From NCBI GenBank assembly GCA_030620005.1, contig JAUXAJ010000313.1, forward strand, positions 1-5,623: a DNA stretch of 5,623 nucleotides. Reading direction: 5' to 3'. Made by a program: the position numbers and the translations under genes. Below, piece after piece: positions 1 through 4,127 of the stretch. Every line of letters begins with the position of its first letter. Position 1 is the first letter of the stretch. The stretch comes from Promethearchaeota archaeon (GTDB lineage Archaea > Asgardarchaeota > Lokiarchaeia > Sigynarchaeales > SOKP01). The notes under the pieces were generated by a model. It saw only the letters and a list, made by a program, of their open reading frames with translations, made no database searches and had not been told where the DNA came from.

Positions 1-85
1 CAGAAGGAATATATAACATTTCTTTTTTATCTGGTCCTTTAATGCCCTCAGATTTTGTTTCATTATCGTGAATATAATTTATCAA
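1..85 (-). CDS. Partial hypothetical protein, N-terminus only
   Basis: A leftward reading frame opens with TTG at 85-83 and stays open to the window edge, giving 28 residues that begin MINYIHDNETKSEG and continue to IPS. A GGAG Shine-Dalgarno lies at 92-95, six bases upstream of the TTG, and a stop in the same frame lies just upstream, so the start is well placed despite the rare codon. The visible part is hydrophilic, with no signal peptide or membrane segment. An internal ATG at codon 23 is an alternative start but has no comparable ribosome site. I do not recognise the family from so short a piece. That this is a gene is inferred from the ribosome site and the coding-like composition; the rest lies outside the window. 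Confidence 0.5.
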   Translation of the reverse strand, partial: MINYIHDNETKSEGIKGPDKKEMLYIPS

Positions 86-87
86 TA

Positions 88-95
88 CTCTCTCC
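88..95 (-). promoter_or_regulatory. Shine-Dalgarno for the left-edge gene
   Basis: The minus strand reads GGAGAGAG here. The GGAG core sits six bases before the TTG start, which is normal spacing. It is the main reason for accepting a TTG start for the partial gene at the left edge. Confidence 0.5.
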
Positions 96-174
96 TTTTA
101 TTGAGTAAACTAAGTAAATTTTAATTGGATTGAATCCCTGATTTCTTGTTAATTTTTAATCCTACTACTCGGAC

Positions 175-183
175 AAAAAAAAA
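175..183 (-). terminator. T9 tract, possible leftward terminator
   Basis: Nine consecutive A on the plus strand, hence T9 in a leftward transcript. Archaeal termination often needs only a T-rich tract in the non-template strand. It lies between the 614-781 gene (with the decayed frame after it) and the left-edge gene, where a leftward transcript would be expected to end. No G+C-rich stem precedes it. The call rests on position and composition only. Confidence 0.3.
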
Positions 184-267
184 CAATTTTTATAAAATTA
201 TCAAATATATAACACATTTATTATTTAAATAATGATGTTTTAGTAAAGAGTACGTTCAATGTTCATT

Positions 268-298
268 CTGAAAATATAATTGTTTAAACAATTTTCAG
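268..298. repeat. 16-bp perfect palindrome inside a larger inverted repeat
   Basis: AATTGTTTAAACAATT (278-293) is a perfect 16-bp palindrome. An outer pair CTGAAAA (268-274) and TTTTCAG (292-298) is also perfectly inverted, so the region could fold as a stem with a one-sided bulge of about five bases, or be bound by a dimeric regulator. It lies in a non-coding stretch far from a clear start codon, so no target gene can be named. Confidence 0.5.
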
Positions 299-352
299 TT
301 TTAACTTATAGATCTTAAATTATCTTCAAAATATTTTCAAATAAACTCAGCC

Positions 353-377
353 ATTCAATTATTTTCTTTAATTGAAT
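353..377. repeat. 9-bp inverted repeat with 7-base loop
   Basis: ATTCAATTA (353-361) and TAATTGAAT (369-377) are perfect inverted copies separated by TTTTCTT. It overlaps the end of the possible decayed leftward frame (stop at 355-357), so it could be that gene's old 3' hairpin. No T-run follows on the minus strand. The arms are all A/T-rich and the fold would be weak. Confidence 0.4.
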
Positions 378-595
378 TAAGTTCAATAGAGTTGACGATA
401 GTATCAATCTCTCTGGTAAAAGTTTTAAATTCACCCTTAAATTGAATTTCATTAGAAATTAGAAGTGCGAATTATTAAATATAAAAATTTTGAATAAATT
501 ATTGAAGTGAAACCATTTTCCTCTGTTTCTTTCTCACATAAGAGATTGCTCGGAATATTCCCAATGCAATAATTCTTTTTTAATAAATTAAAGAA
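355..595 (-). pseudogene. Possible decayed leftward gene, two frames joined by a shift
   Basis: Two leftward open stretches meet near 452-471. The upstream one (595-452) has no ATG, GTG or TTG start but reads coding-like, including CEKETEENGFTSIIYSKF. The downstream one (471-355) reads LISNEIQFKGEFKTFTREID and then an amphipathic tail ending in KENN and a TGA stop. A single +1 shift near 470 would join them into about 80 codons. The E/K/T-rich, amphipathic make-up is more protein-like than chance frames in such AT-rich DNA, which tend to give F, N, K, Y and I. I do not recognise the family. The lack of a start and the frame break argue that it is dead, if it was ever a gene. Confidence 0.3.
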
Positions 596-612
596 TTAAC
601 AAATTAAAGAAT
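571..612. repeat. 16-bp tandem duplication plus inverted repeat
   Basis: TAATAAATTAAAGAAT (581-596) is followed directly by TAACAAATTAAAGAAT (597-612), a tandem copy with one mismatch. AATTCTTT (571-578) and AAAGAATT (590-597) also form a perfect 8-bp inverted pair. The block starts one base after the stop codon of the 614-781 gene and could form a 3' hairpin in that transcript, though no T-run follows on that strand. Confidence 0.55.
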
Positions 613-613
613 C

Positions 614-781
614 CTAACATTCCTTGTACTCTTCCATTATTTCTAATATTTTGCGTTGAATTTTTTTGGAATATTCTTCAAACGAGGCAAAAAGACATTT
701 TTTTATAAGACGCCAATCCTCTGATTTAAGTAGTATCCAGCGTTTTTTAGCTTTTTGAGATGAATTTTTTGTTTCAGACAC
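614..781 (-). CDS. Small hypothetical protein, 55 aa
   Basis: The leftward frame from GTG (781-779) to TAG (616-614) encodes 55 residues beginning VSETKNSSQKAKKRW and ending EIMEEYKEC. It is basic at the N-terminus (KAKKR) with two tryptophans (residues 15 and 23). From about residue 20 it is a probable amphipathic helix rich in K, E, I and L. There is no signal peptide or membrane span, so it is probably cytoplasmic. The start is strongly marked: AGAGGCGAT, close to the full archaeal/bacterial anti-Shine-Dalgarno complement, sits seven bases upstream, and a TATA-like box lies about 60 bases upstream. No ATG or TTG in the same frame offers a better start. I do not recognise the family; the size and charge would fit a nucleic-acid- or protein-binding accessory factor, but that is a guess. 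A 16-bp tandem repeat follows its stop. Confidence 0.6.
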   Translation of the reverse strand: MSETKNSSQKAKKRWILLKSEDWRLIKKCLFASFEEYSKKIQRKILEIMEEYKEC

Positions 782-784
782 GGC

Positions 785-793
785 ATCGCCTCT
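785..793 (-). promoter_or_regulatory. Strong Shine-Dalgarno for the 55-aa gene
   Basis: The minus strand reads AGAGGCGAT, with the GAGG core (789-792) seven bases from the GTG start. It is the best ribosome site in the window and decides the GTG start. Confidence 0.6.
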
Positions 794-835
794 AATTTGG
801 TATTTACAAAATGTAATTCTCTTAAATACTATCTT

Positions 836-844
836 TATTATAAA
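836..844 (-). promoter_or_regulatory. TATA-like box for the 55-aa gene
   Basis: The minus strand reads TTTATAATA, close to the archaeal TATA consensus. Transcription starting about 25 bases downstream (near 814) would leave a leader of about 33 bases, enough to hold the Shine-Dalgarno. T-rich DNA makes chance matches common. Confidence 0.4.
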
Positions 845-1085
845 AAAATTAGATTTATGGTAAAAAAAAAGTAATAATTATCATATTTAAGTTTTTAGGA
901 TAAATAATTTTAATCTTCTAATAATATTTTTTCTTTGTAAAATCGAAGGGGGTTCAAGCAAAAAAAAGTTTAATTTTAAGCTTAATTAGGGGAAGTATGT
1001 ATTTAATTACAGGAGCTTCTCCATTTAAAAATTAAAAAGATCAAGATCTGAATTTTAAAATGTATATGTATATCGATTATGATTT

Positions 1086-1364
1086 TTGGAATATTTTTTC
1101 TCGCTATATTATTCCCGAGGGAAGAGAGGGAAACGGGGAAAAAGAGGAAAGGCGGGTAAATCCATTAACATTAATGTCCCATCTATGAATGATTCACTAA
1201 AAAAGTTAGATCAAGGAATAGAAGAAAATAAAAACGGTAAGAAAAGACAGAAAGGAACCTTTAAAAAAACTAACGACGAACTAAGCGAAGAGATTTTTAA
1301 AGAGATTTACAAACAATTACATGGCAATGTAGCGCACAATGGAAATAATACTAACAAATTATAA
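1086..1364 (+). CDS. Small basic hypothetical protein with RGK tandem repeat
   Basis: The open frame from TTG (1086) to TAA (1362-1364) encodes 92 residues. Residues 11-25 are five three-residue units (RGK four times, then AGK), giving a strongly basic stretch. The rest is hydrophilic and charged, with a probable amphipathic helix around DELSEEIFKEIYKQL (residues about 67-81). No membrane span or recognised domain is visible; a positively charged tail of this kind could bind nucleic acid, but that is inference. The start is unsure. TTG 1086 has no Shine-Dalgarno and follows an in-frame stop, the first ATG is at 1185 (residue 34), and an ATG at 1060 in another frame gives a protein-like N-terminus that could join this frame through a shift within the purine repeat. 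The residues after position 34 are the most trustworthy. A perfect inverted repeat spans its stop codon. Confidence 0.42.
   Translation: MEYFFSLYYSRGKRGKRGKRGKAGKSININVPSMNDSLKKLDQGIEENKNGKKRQKGTFKKTNDELSEEIFKEIYKQLHGNVAHNGNNTNKL
1116..1160 (+). repeat. Purine-rich 9-bp tandem repeat, five units
   Basis: Five imperfect 9-base units, roughly CGA/AGA-GGG-AAR, encode R-G-K four times and then A-G-K in the frame of the 1086-1364 ORF. The block is almost all purine on the plus strand and is richer in G than anything around it. Slippage or recombination here could change copy number or, with a one-base change, the reading frame. Confidence 0.6.
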
Positions 1365-1373
1365 TAATTTGTT
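1353..1373. repeat. Perfect 10+1+10 inverted repeat across the stop codon
   Basis: AACAAATTAT (1353-1362), one central A, and ATAATTTGTT (1364-1373) are exact inverted copies. The TAA stop of the small basic protein (1362-1364) is at the centre. In RNA it could form a stem of about eight or nine pairs with a three- to five-base loop, serving as a 3'-end structure, or it may be a binding site. Confidence 0.5.
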
Positions 1374-1497
1374 TATAACGCATAAAATAATTTCCCAGTT
1401 AATTAATGGAACGAGCTAGCTCTAATAAACAGGAGCAAAATTATTATAATAAAATCTAAAAATAGAGATGAAAGTTGTAAAAACTTATAATGAAGTA

Positions 1498-1508
1498 TTT
1501 TTTTTTTT
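1498..1508 (+). terminator. T11 tract, possible rightward terminator
   Basis: Eleven consecutive T on the plus strand, about 135 bases after the stop of the small basic protein and before the next rightward frame. A bare T-run fits archaeal intrinsic termination. Position and composition are the only evidence. Confidence 0.4.
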
Positions 1509-1540
1509 AATTGTTTTGAAATTACATATAAATTATTATT

Positions 1541-1550
1541 ATTTTATATT
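1541..1550 (+). promoter_or_regulatory. TATA-like box before the truncated gene
   Basis: ATTTTATATT is centred about 20-25 bases before the TTG (1565) and GTG (1568) start candidates, which is the spacing for a leaderless archaeal transcript. No Shine-Dalgarno is present, consistent with leaderless initiation. The whole stretch is T/A-rich, so a chance match is possible. Confidence 0.3.
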
Positions 1551-1564
1551 TTAATTATAGCATT

Positions 1565-1823
1565 TTGGTGATAATTATTAGTGATGAAATAGGAAAATCT
1601 GAAGAAATGATAAAATATGAATTGGAAACTGGTAAAAAAGCAATATGGCGTGGACAAATAACAGAAAGTTTTAAAAAATGGCAAAAAGGAGAAAAAATAT
1701 ACGAAAAGGATAAGGAAAGAATAACAATTAATATTATAAAGATACTTCCTTTCTTTCGTAAAAATTTAGTTTTAATAATTAATCAAATTACTAAATTAAT
1801 TAGGCTCCAATTTTCACGAAAAT
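1565..1823 (+). pseudogene. Truncated small gene, possible ribbon-helix-helix relative
   Basis: A rightward frame starts at TTG 1565 or GTG 1568. Its first ~56 residues are strongly protein-like: SDEIGKSEEMIKYELETGKK, then AIWRGQITESFKKWQKGEK, then KDKERITINI. The frame stays open to 2008, but everything after 1823 is antisense to the 3' end of the kinase gene and cannot be trusted, so about 86 codons are unique. The RITINI stretch resembles the beta strand of ribbon-helix-helix DNA-binding proteins, and an ITKLIR about 17 residues later resembles the start of the usual second helix. I recall similar short proteins in Lokiarchaeal genomes but cannot verify this. The segment between the two motifs (residues about 58-74) is hydrophobic and atypical. 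The likeliest reading is a gene that lost its 3' end where the kinase sequence begins. A living gene with a 185-bp convergent overlap is less likely. Confidence 0.45.
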
Positions 1824-3785
1824 TCAATTTTTATTTATTGGTAATCGAACGACTAATGTTGAACCTTTATTTCTACCTTCAGATTCAAGTAATACTTTTC
1901 CACCGTGTAATTCCACGATTTCTTTCGATATATACAATCCAAGACCAGATCCTTCCGTACTCACATCCATACCGAAGCCTTCCCTTTCAATTTTCCCAAA
2001 TTTTTTAAAAATTTTTTCCTTCTCTTCCCTAGTAAAACCTATACCATTATCCTTTATTTTAATGTCTAGTTCTTCTTCGTTCAATTCCAGAGCGATAGAA
2101 ATTTCGCTATTAAGGGGCGAATTTTTAATGGCGTTCCCGATTAAATTCAAGATCACTTGTTCTATTCTAATCATATCTACTTCCATGTAAATAATTTCAT
2201 TGCAATCAAAAGTTATTGCTATTTTCCGTTCCCTTGTTAAACTTTTCAAATCATTAATAATGTCTTTAATAATTTTTACTATATTACATTTCTTTTTTTT
2301 CAGTCTCAATTTATTAGAATCAATTTTCGAAACATCAAGGAGATCTTGAACCAAATTTTTTAACATTTCTCCGCCATTGTTTATTATATCTAGCAATTTC
2401 CTGTCATTTTCTTCAAGATGACTCTTACACTCATTTAATAAAATCGTTGATGCACTAAGGATAGAATTTAGCGGCGTTTTGAACTCATGGGACGCTCTCG
2501 TGATAAATTCATCCTTTAAGAAATCAAGTTCTTCTAGCTTTTTAATTTGTTGCTTTATCATGTTTTCTGCCCTTTTTCTTTTAGATATGTCGCTTAATAA
2601 TCCAACAATCTTAACTTTCTCCTTAGAACTTGCCAAATTAAATTTAATCGAAACTGGAATGTAATAAAAACCTCGTTCATGGAGAAAACTTGTTTCGATG
2701 CTTTCCATTTCATTAAATTTTGCCACGCGTTTAATGGCATTTTCAACAAGAGTTTTCTCTTCAGGTGGAATTAAATTAAATATACTACATCCAATCAATT
2801 GTTCAGGGTCATATCCACCGATTTCACGGATTTGAGGGCTTAAATATGTCATGATTCCCCTAACATTAATTTGTACAATTGTATCCGCTATGTTATTAAC
2901 AAGATTTCGATATCTTTCTTCAGATTCTTTTAGTTTTTGTTCTGCTAGCTTGCGTTCGGTGATATTACGAAAAATTTTTAGTTTTGATATGGTAATATCA
3001 GGACTTTTCAAGGGTGTCTCAACTACTTCGTATGTTTTTTGATTTTTATCGTAATACCTTTCTGACACGATCGTTTTTCCAGCAAGAACATCTTGAAATT
3101 TACACCGTGAACATGGTCCAGAAAAACCTTTAGTATATTCGTGACATTTTTGATTTTTTACGGGTCCAAATTCTTTTATAAGCGCCGGATTCACATATTC
3201 GATTTCATGTTGTTGATTAACAACGTAAACTCCATCCGTCATGGAATTTAAAATACTTATTAATTTGTCCCGTTCATTCTTATAGTTTTGTTCAGATCTT
3301 TTTAATTCTTCAGTTCTTTCCATAACGATTTCTTCTAATTTTTCGTTTAATTTTCTCAGATTTTTTTCTGATTCTCTTAATTTTCTCTCCGTTTCTCGCT
3401 TCTCGTTAATTAACTGCTGTTTTTCTAAGGAATTCCTAACGCTTGCAAGTAAATTATCAATGTTTAAAGGTTTTAGGAAGTATGCCGAAGCACCTTTGTT
3501 CAATGATTGTATTGCCGATTCTATATCAGAATTAGCAGTTATCATTATAACTTCTACATCCGGATGCATTTCTTTTAAAGGTGCTATTAATTCCGTGCCA
3601 TCTATATCGGGCAACTTATTGTCCAACAAAACAATATTAAAATATTTCTCTTGCGCTTTTTCAATTGCTTCATGTCCCGTCATTGCAATGTCAATTTCGT
3701 AGCCTTTTTTTTTAAAAATCATTGAAATTGTTTTACAAAAATCTTCATCGTCATCAACAATAATTATACGGTTTTTAGCTTGCAT
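1824..3785 (-). CDS. Cytoplasmic REC-PAS-PAS hybrid sensor histidine kinase
   Basis: A complete 653-residue protein with an ATG at 3785-3783 and a TGA stop. The start fits a receiver N-terminus (MQAKNRIIIVDDDED), and an in-frame TAA lies four codons upstream. Receiver, about 5-120: acidic pocket DDDED 11-15, phospho-acceptor D55 in VLLDNKLPD, T83, K105 in LKP. A charged coiled-coil linker (about 118-170, with ERTEEL) follows. PAS1, about 172-276, carries a Cys cluster (C214, C225, C228). PAS2 is about 284-400. HisKA: phosphorylated His H433 in SHEFKTP, with the E434/T437 ExxT phosphatase pair. HATPase_c: N box N547/N551/K554, G1 DNGIGF 579-584, F box 591-599, G2 GSGLGLYI 612-619. All catalytic residues are present. 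No membrane span or signal peptide, so it should sense soluble cues. The N-terminal receiver is placed as an input module that modulates the kinase rather than as a classical C-terminal relay. A close paralog lies upstream on the same strand; no output regulator is visible. Confidence 0.95.
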   Translation of the reverse strand: MQAKNRIIIVDDDEDFCKTISMIFKKKGYEIDIAMTGHEAIEKAQEKYFNIVLLDNKLPDIDGTELIAPLKEMHPDVEVIMITANSDIESAIQSLNKGASAYFLKPLNIDNLLASVRNSLEKQQLINEKRETERKLRESEKNLRKLNEKLEEIVMERTEELKRSEQNYKNERDKLISILNSMTDGVYVVNQQHEIEYVNPALIKEFGPVKNQKCHEYTKGFSGPCSRCKFQDVLAGKTIVSERYYDKNQKTYEVVETPLKSPDITISKLKIFRNITERKLAEQKLKESEERYRNLVNNIADTIVQINVRGIMTYLSPQIREIGGYDPEQLIGCSIFNLIPPEEKTLVENAIKRVAKFNEMESIETSFLHERGFYYIPVSIKFNLASSKEKVKIVGLLSDISKRKRAENMIKQQIKKLEELDFLKDEFITRASHEFKTPLNSILSASTILLNECKSHLEENDRKLLDIINNGGEMLKNLVQDLLDVSKIDSNKLRLKKKKCNIVKIIKDIINDLKSLTRERKIAITFDCNEIIYMEVDMIRIEQVILNLIGNAIKNSPLNSEISIALELNEEELDIKIKDNGIGFTREEKEKIFKKFGKIEREGFGMDVSTEGSGLGLYISKEIVELHGGKVLLESEGRNKGSTLVVRLPINKN

Positions 3786-3835
3786 GACCCATCTTTACCC
3801 TTAATATGCTTTTGTTAAAAAAAGTAAAAAGTACG

Positions 3836-3850
3836 ATTAAATAAACTTTA
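3836..3850 (-). promoter_or_regulatory. Possible promoter of the first kinase
   Basis: The minus strand reads TAAAG followed by TTTATTTAAT, resembling a BRE-TATA pair. Initiation about 25 bases downstream would leave a leader of roughly 30 bases before the ATG at 3785. No classical Shine-Dalgarno is present; only GGG-containing runs precede the ATG. The match is imperfect and the DNA very AT-rich. Confidence 0.28.
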
Positions 3851-3950
3851 AGCCAATTTTGTCAAATAGATTAAACAAAGATAGAATATTTAAGATTTTG
3901 TTAAATAAAATAAGATTTTAAAAAAACACATTCATTATTTAAACTATTTA

Positions 3951-3984
3951 AAAACTTTTCATTCAATATAAAAACAAAAGTTTT
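3951..3984. repeat. 9-bp inverted repeat, 16-base loop
   Basis: AAAACTTTT (3951-3959) and AAAAGTTTT (3976-3984) are perfect inverted copies. On the minus strand a T7 run (3920-3926) follows about 24 bases later, so it could serve as a second terminator for leftward transcription or as a regulatory site for the first kinase. The stem has one G-C pair and would be weak. Confidence 0.35.
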
Positions 3985-4069
3985 ATGTGTTTAATTGTAC
4001 ATTACAAGTTTCAAACTTCGTGTTAATATTCTTTATTAAAATCTTGTGTTATTATTTAATAAATTTAAT

Positions 4070-4127
4070 AAAAAAATGATAACCTTATTGAAAATTAATG
4101 GGTGTTCTAACCTTATTGCCCAAGGTT
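4070..4127 (-). terminator. Hairpin plus T7 after the second kinase
   Basis: AACCTT (4109-4114) and AAGGTT (4122-4127) form a perfect 6-bp stem with a 7-base loop across the stop codon. AACCTTATTG is repeated directly at 4081-4090 and 4109-4118, so the distal arm could pair with either copy. In the leftward transcript a T7 run (plus-strand A7, 4070-4076) follows 36 bases after the stop, fitting archaeal T-tract termination. The stop-codon overlap argues for caution about the stem itself. Confidence 0.38.

Larger units (their letters stand above)
86..354. other. AT-rich intergenic region
   Basis: I see no convincing gene on either strand. The stretch holds the ribosome site of the left-edge gene, a small palindrome GGATTGAATCC (127-137), an A9 tract (175-183), a palindromic TATA-like TTTTATAAAA (188-197) and a larger inverted repeat (268-298). 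The 188-197 element lies about 100 bases before the TTG start of the left-edge gene on the minus strand, so it would imply a long leader if it were that gene's promoter. Confidence 0.5.
782..1085. other. Intergenic stretch between divergent small genes
   Basis: The leftward 55-aa gene and the rightward basic-protein gene diverge from this stretch. It holds the TATA-like box and ribosome site of the former, an A9 tract (862-870), an A8 tract (960-967), and a 12-codon ORF (997-1035) starting MYLITGASPF behind an AGGGG. A second ATG in that same frame (1060) opens a 42-codon reading frame that runs on into the next gene. Nothing here is a clear full-length gene. Confidence 0.45.
1365..1564. other. 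Intergenic region with short palindromes
   Basis: No convincing gene. It contains the 10-bp palindrome GAGCTAGCTC (1413-1422), the 12-bp palindrome TTATTATAATAA (1441-1452), and a T11 run. Two very short ATG ORFs (17 codons from 1406, 28 codons from 1468) lack convincing ribosome sites. Confidence 0.45.
3786..4112. other. 327-bp spacer between the tandem kinases
   Basis: No ORF of note on either strand. It holds terminator-like elements of the second kinase at its right end and promoter-like elements of the first at its left end. It also holds a directly repeated TAAGATTTT (3891-3899 and 3911-3919), a perfect 9-bp inverted repeat AAAACTTTT/AAAAGTTTT (3951-3959 and 3976-3984), a small palindrome AAGTTTCAAACTT (4006-4018) and A7 tracts at 3920-3926 and 4070-4076. 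A spacer this long with its own signals suggests that the two kinases are transcribed separately. Confidence 0.5.

Noticed and set aside
315..452. A 45-codon leftward ORF with an ATG start (MKFNLRVNLKLLPERL...)
   Set aside because: It overlaps the more protein-like frame at 355-471, is rich in Leu and Ile as chance AT-rich frames often are, and has no Shine-Dalgarno.
571..612. CRISPR-like array from the tandem AAATTAAAGAAT repeats
   Set aside because: Only two units with a four-base gap, no spacers and no cas genes; it is a simple tandem duplication.
1011..1021. GGAGCTTCTCC inverted repeat as a hairpin
   Set aside because: A four-base stem with a three-base loop is too small to support a call, and it lies within the short 997-1035 ORF.
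1120..1150. Programmed -1 frameshift signal within the purine repeat
   Set aside because: I found no heptamer of the X-XXY-YYZ type in the required phase and no clear downstream stem, so programmed recoding is not claimed; only the frame conflict is reported.
1406..1459. A 17-codon rightward ORF (MERASSNKQEQNYYNKI)
   Set aside because: Coding-like residues but too short, with no ribosome site before its ATG.
1468..1554. A 28-codon rightward ORF starting MKVVKTYNEV
   Set aside because: It runs into the T11 tract and turns into F/L/Y/I-rich translation of AT-rich DNA. GAG abuts the ATG too closely to act as a ribosome site.
1..1823. tRNA or other structured RNA gene in the gene-poor left third
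   Set aside because: No G+C-richer island typical of tRNA in AT-rich genomes, no TTCRANY box with matching acceptor arms, and only short A/T-rich inverted repeats.
1824..2008. The last ~61 codons of the rightward frame that starts at 1565
   Set aside because: They are antisense to the conserved kinase 3' end (G2 box and C-terminus), so they are not treated as genuine protein; only the part before 1824 is kept.
2479..3702. Three plus-strand ORFs of 61-80 codons opposite the first kinase
   Set aside because: They lie wholly antisense to a gene with clear domain motifs, read as Ser/Phe/Leu-rich complements of its codons, and lack ribosome sites.
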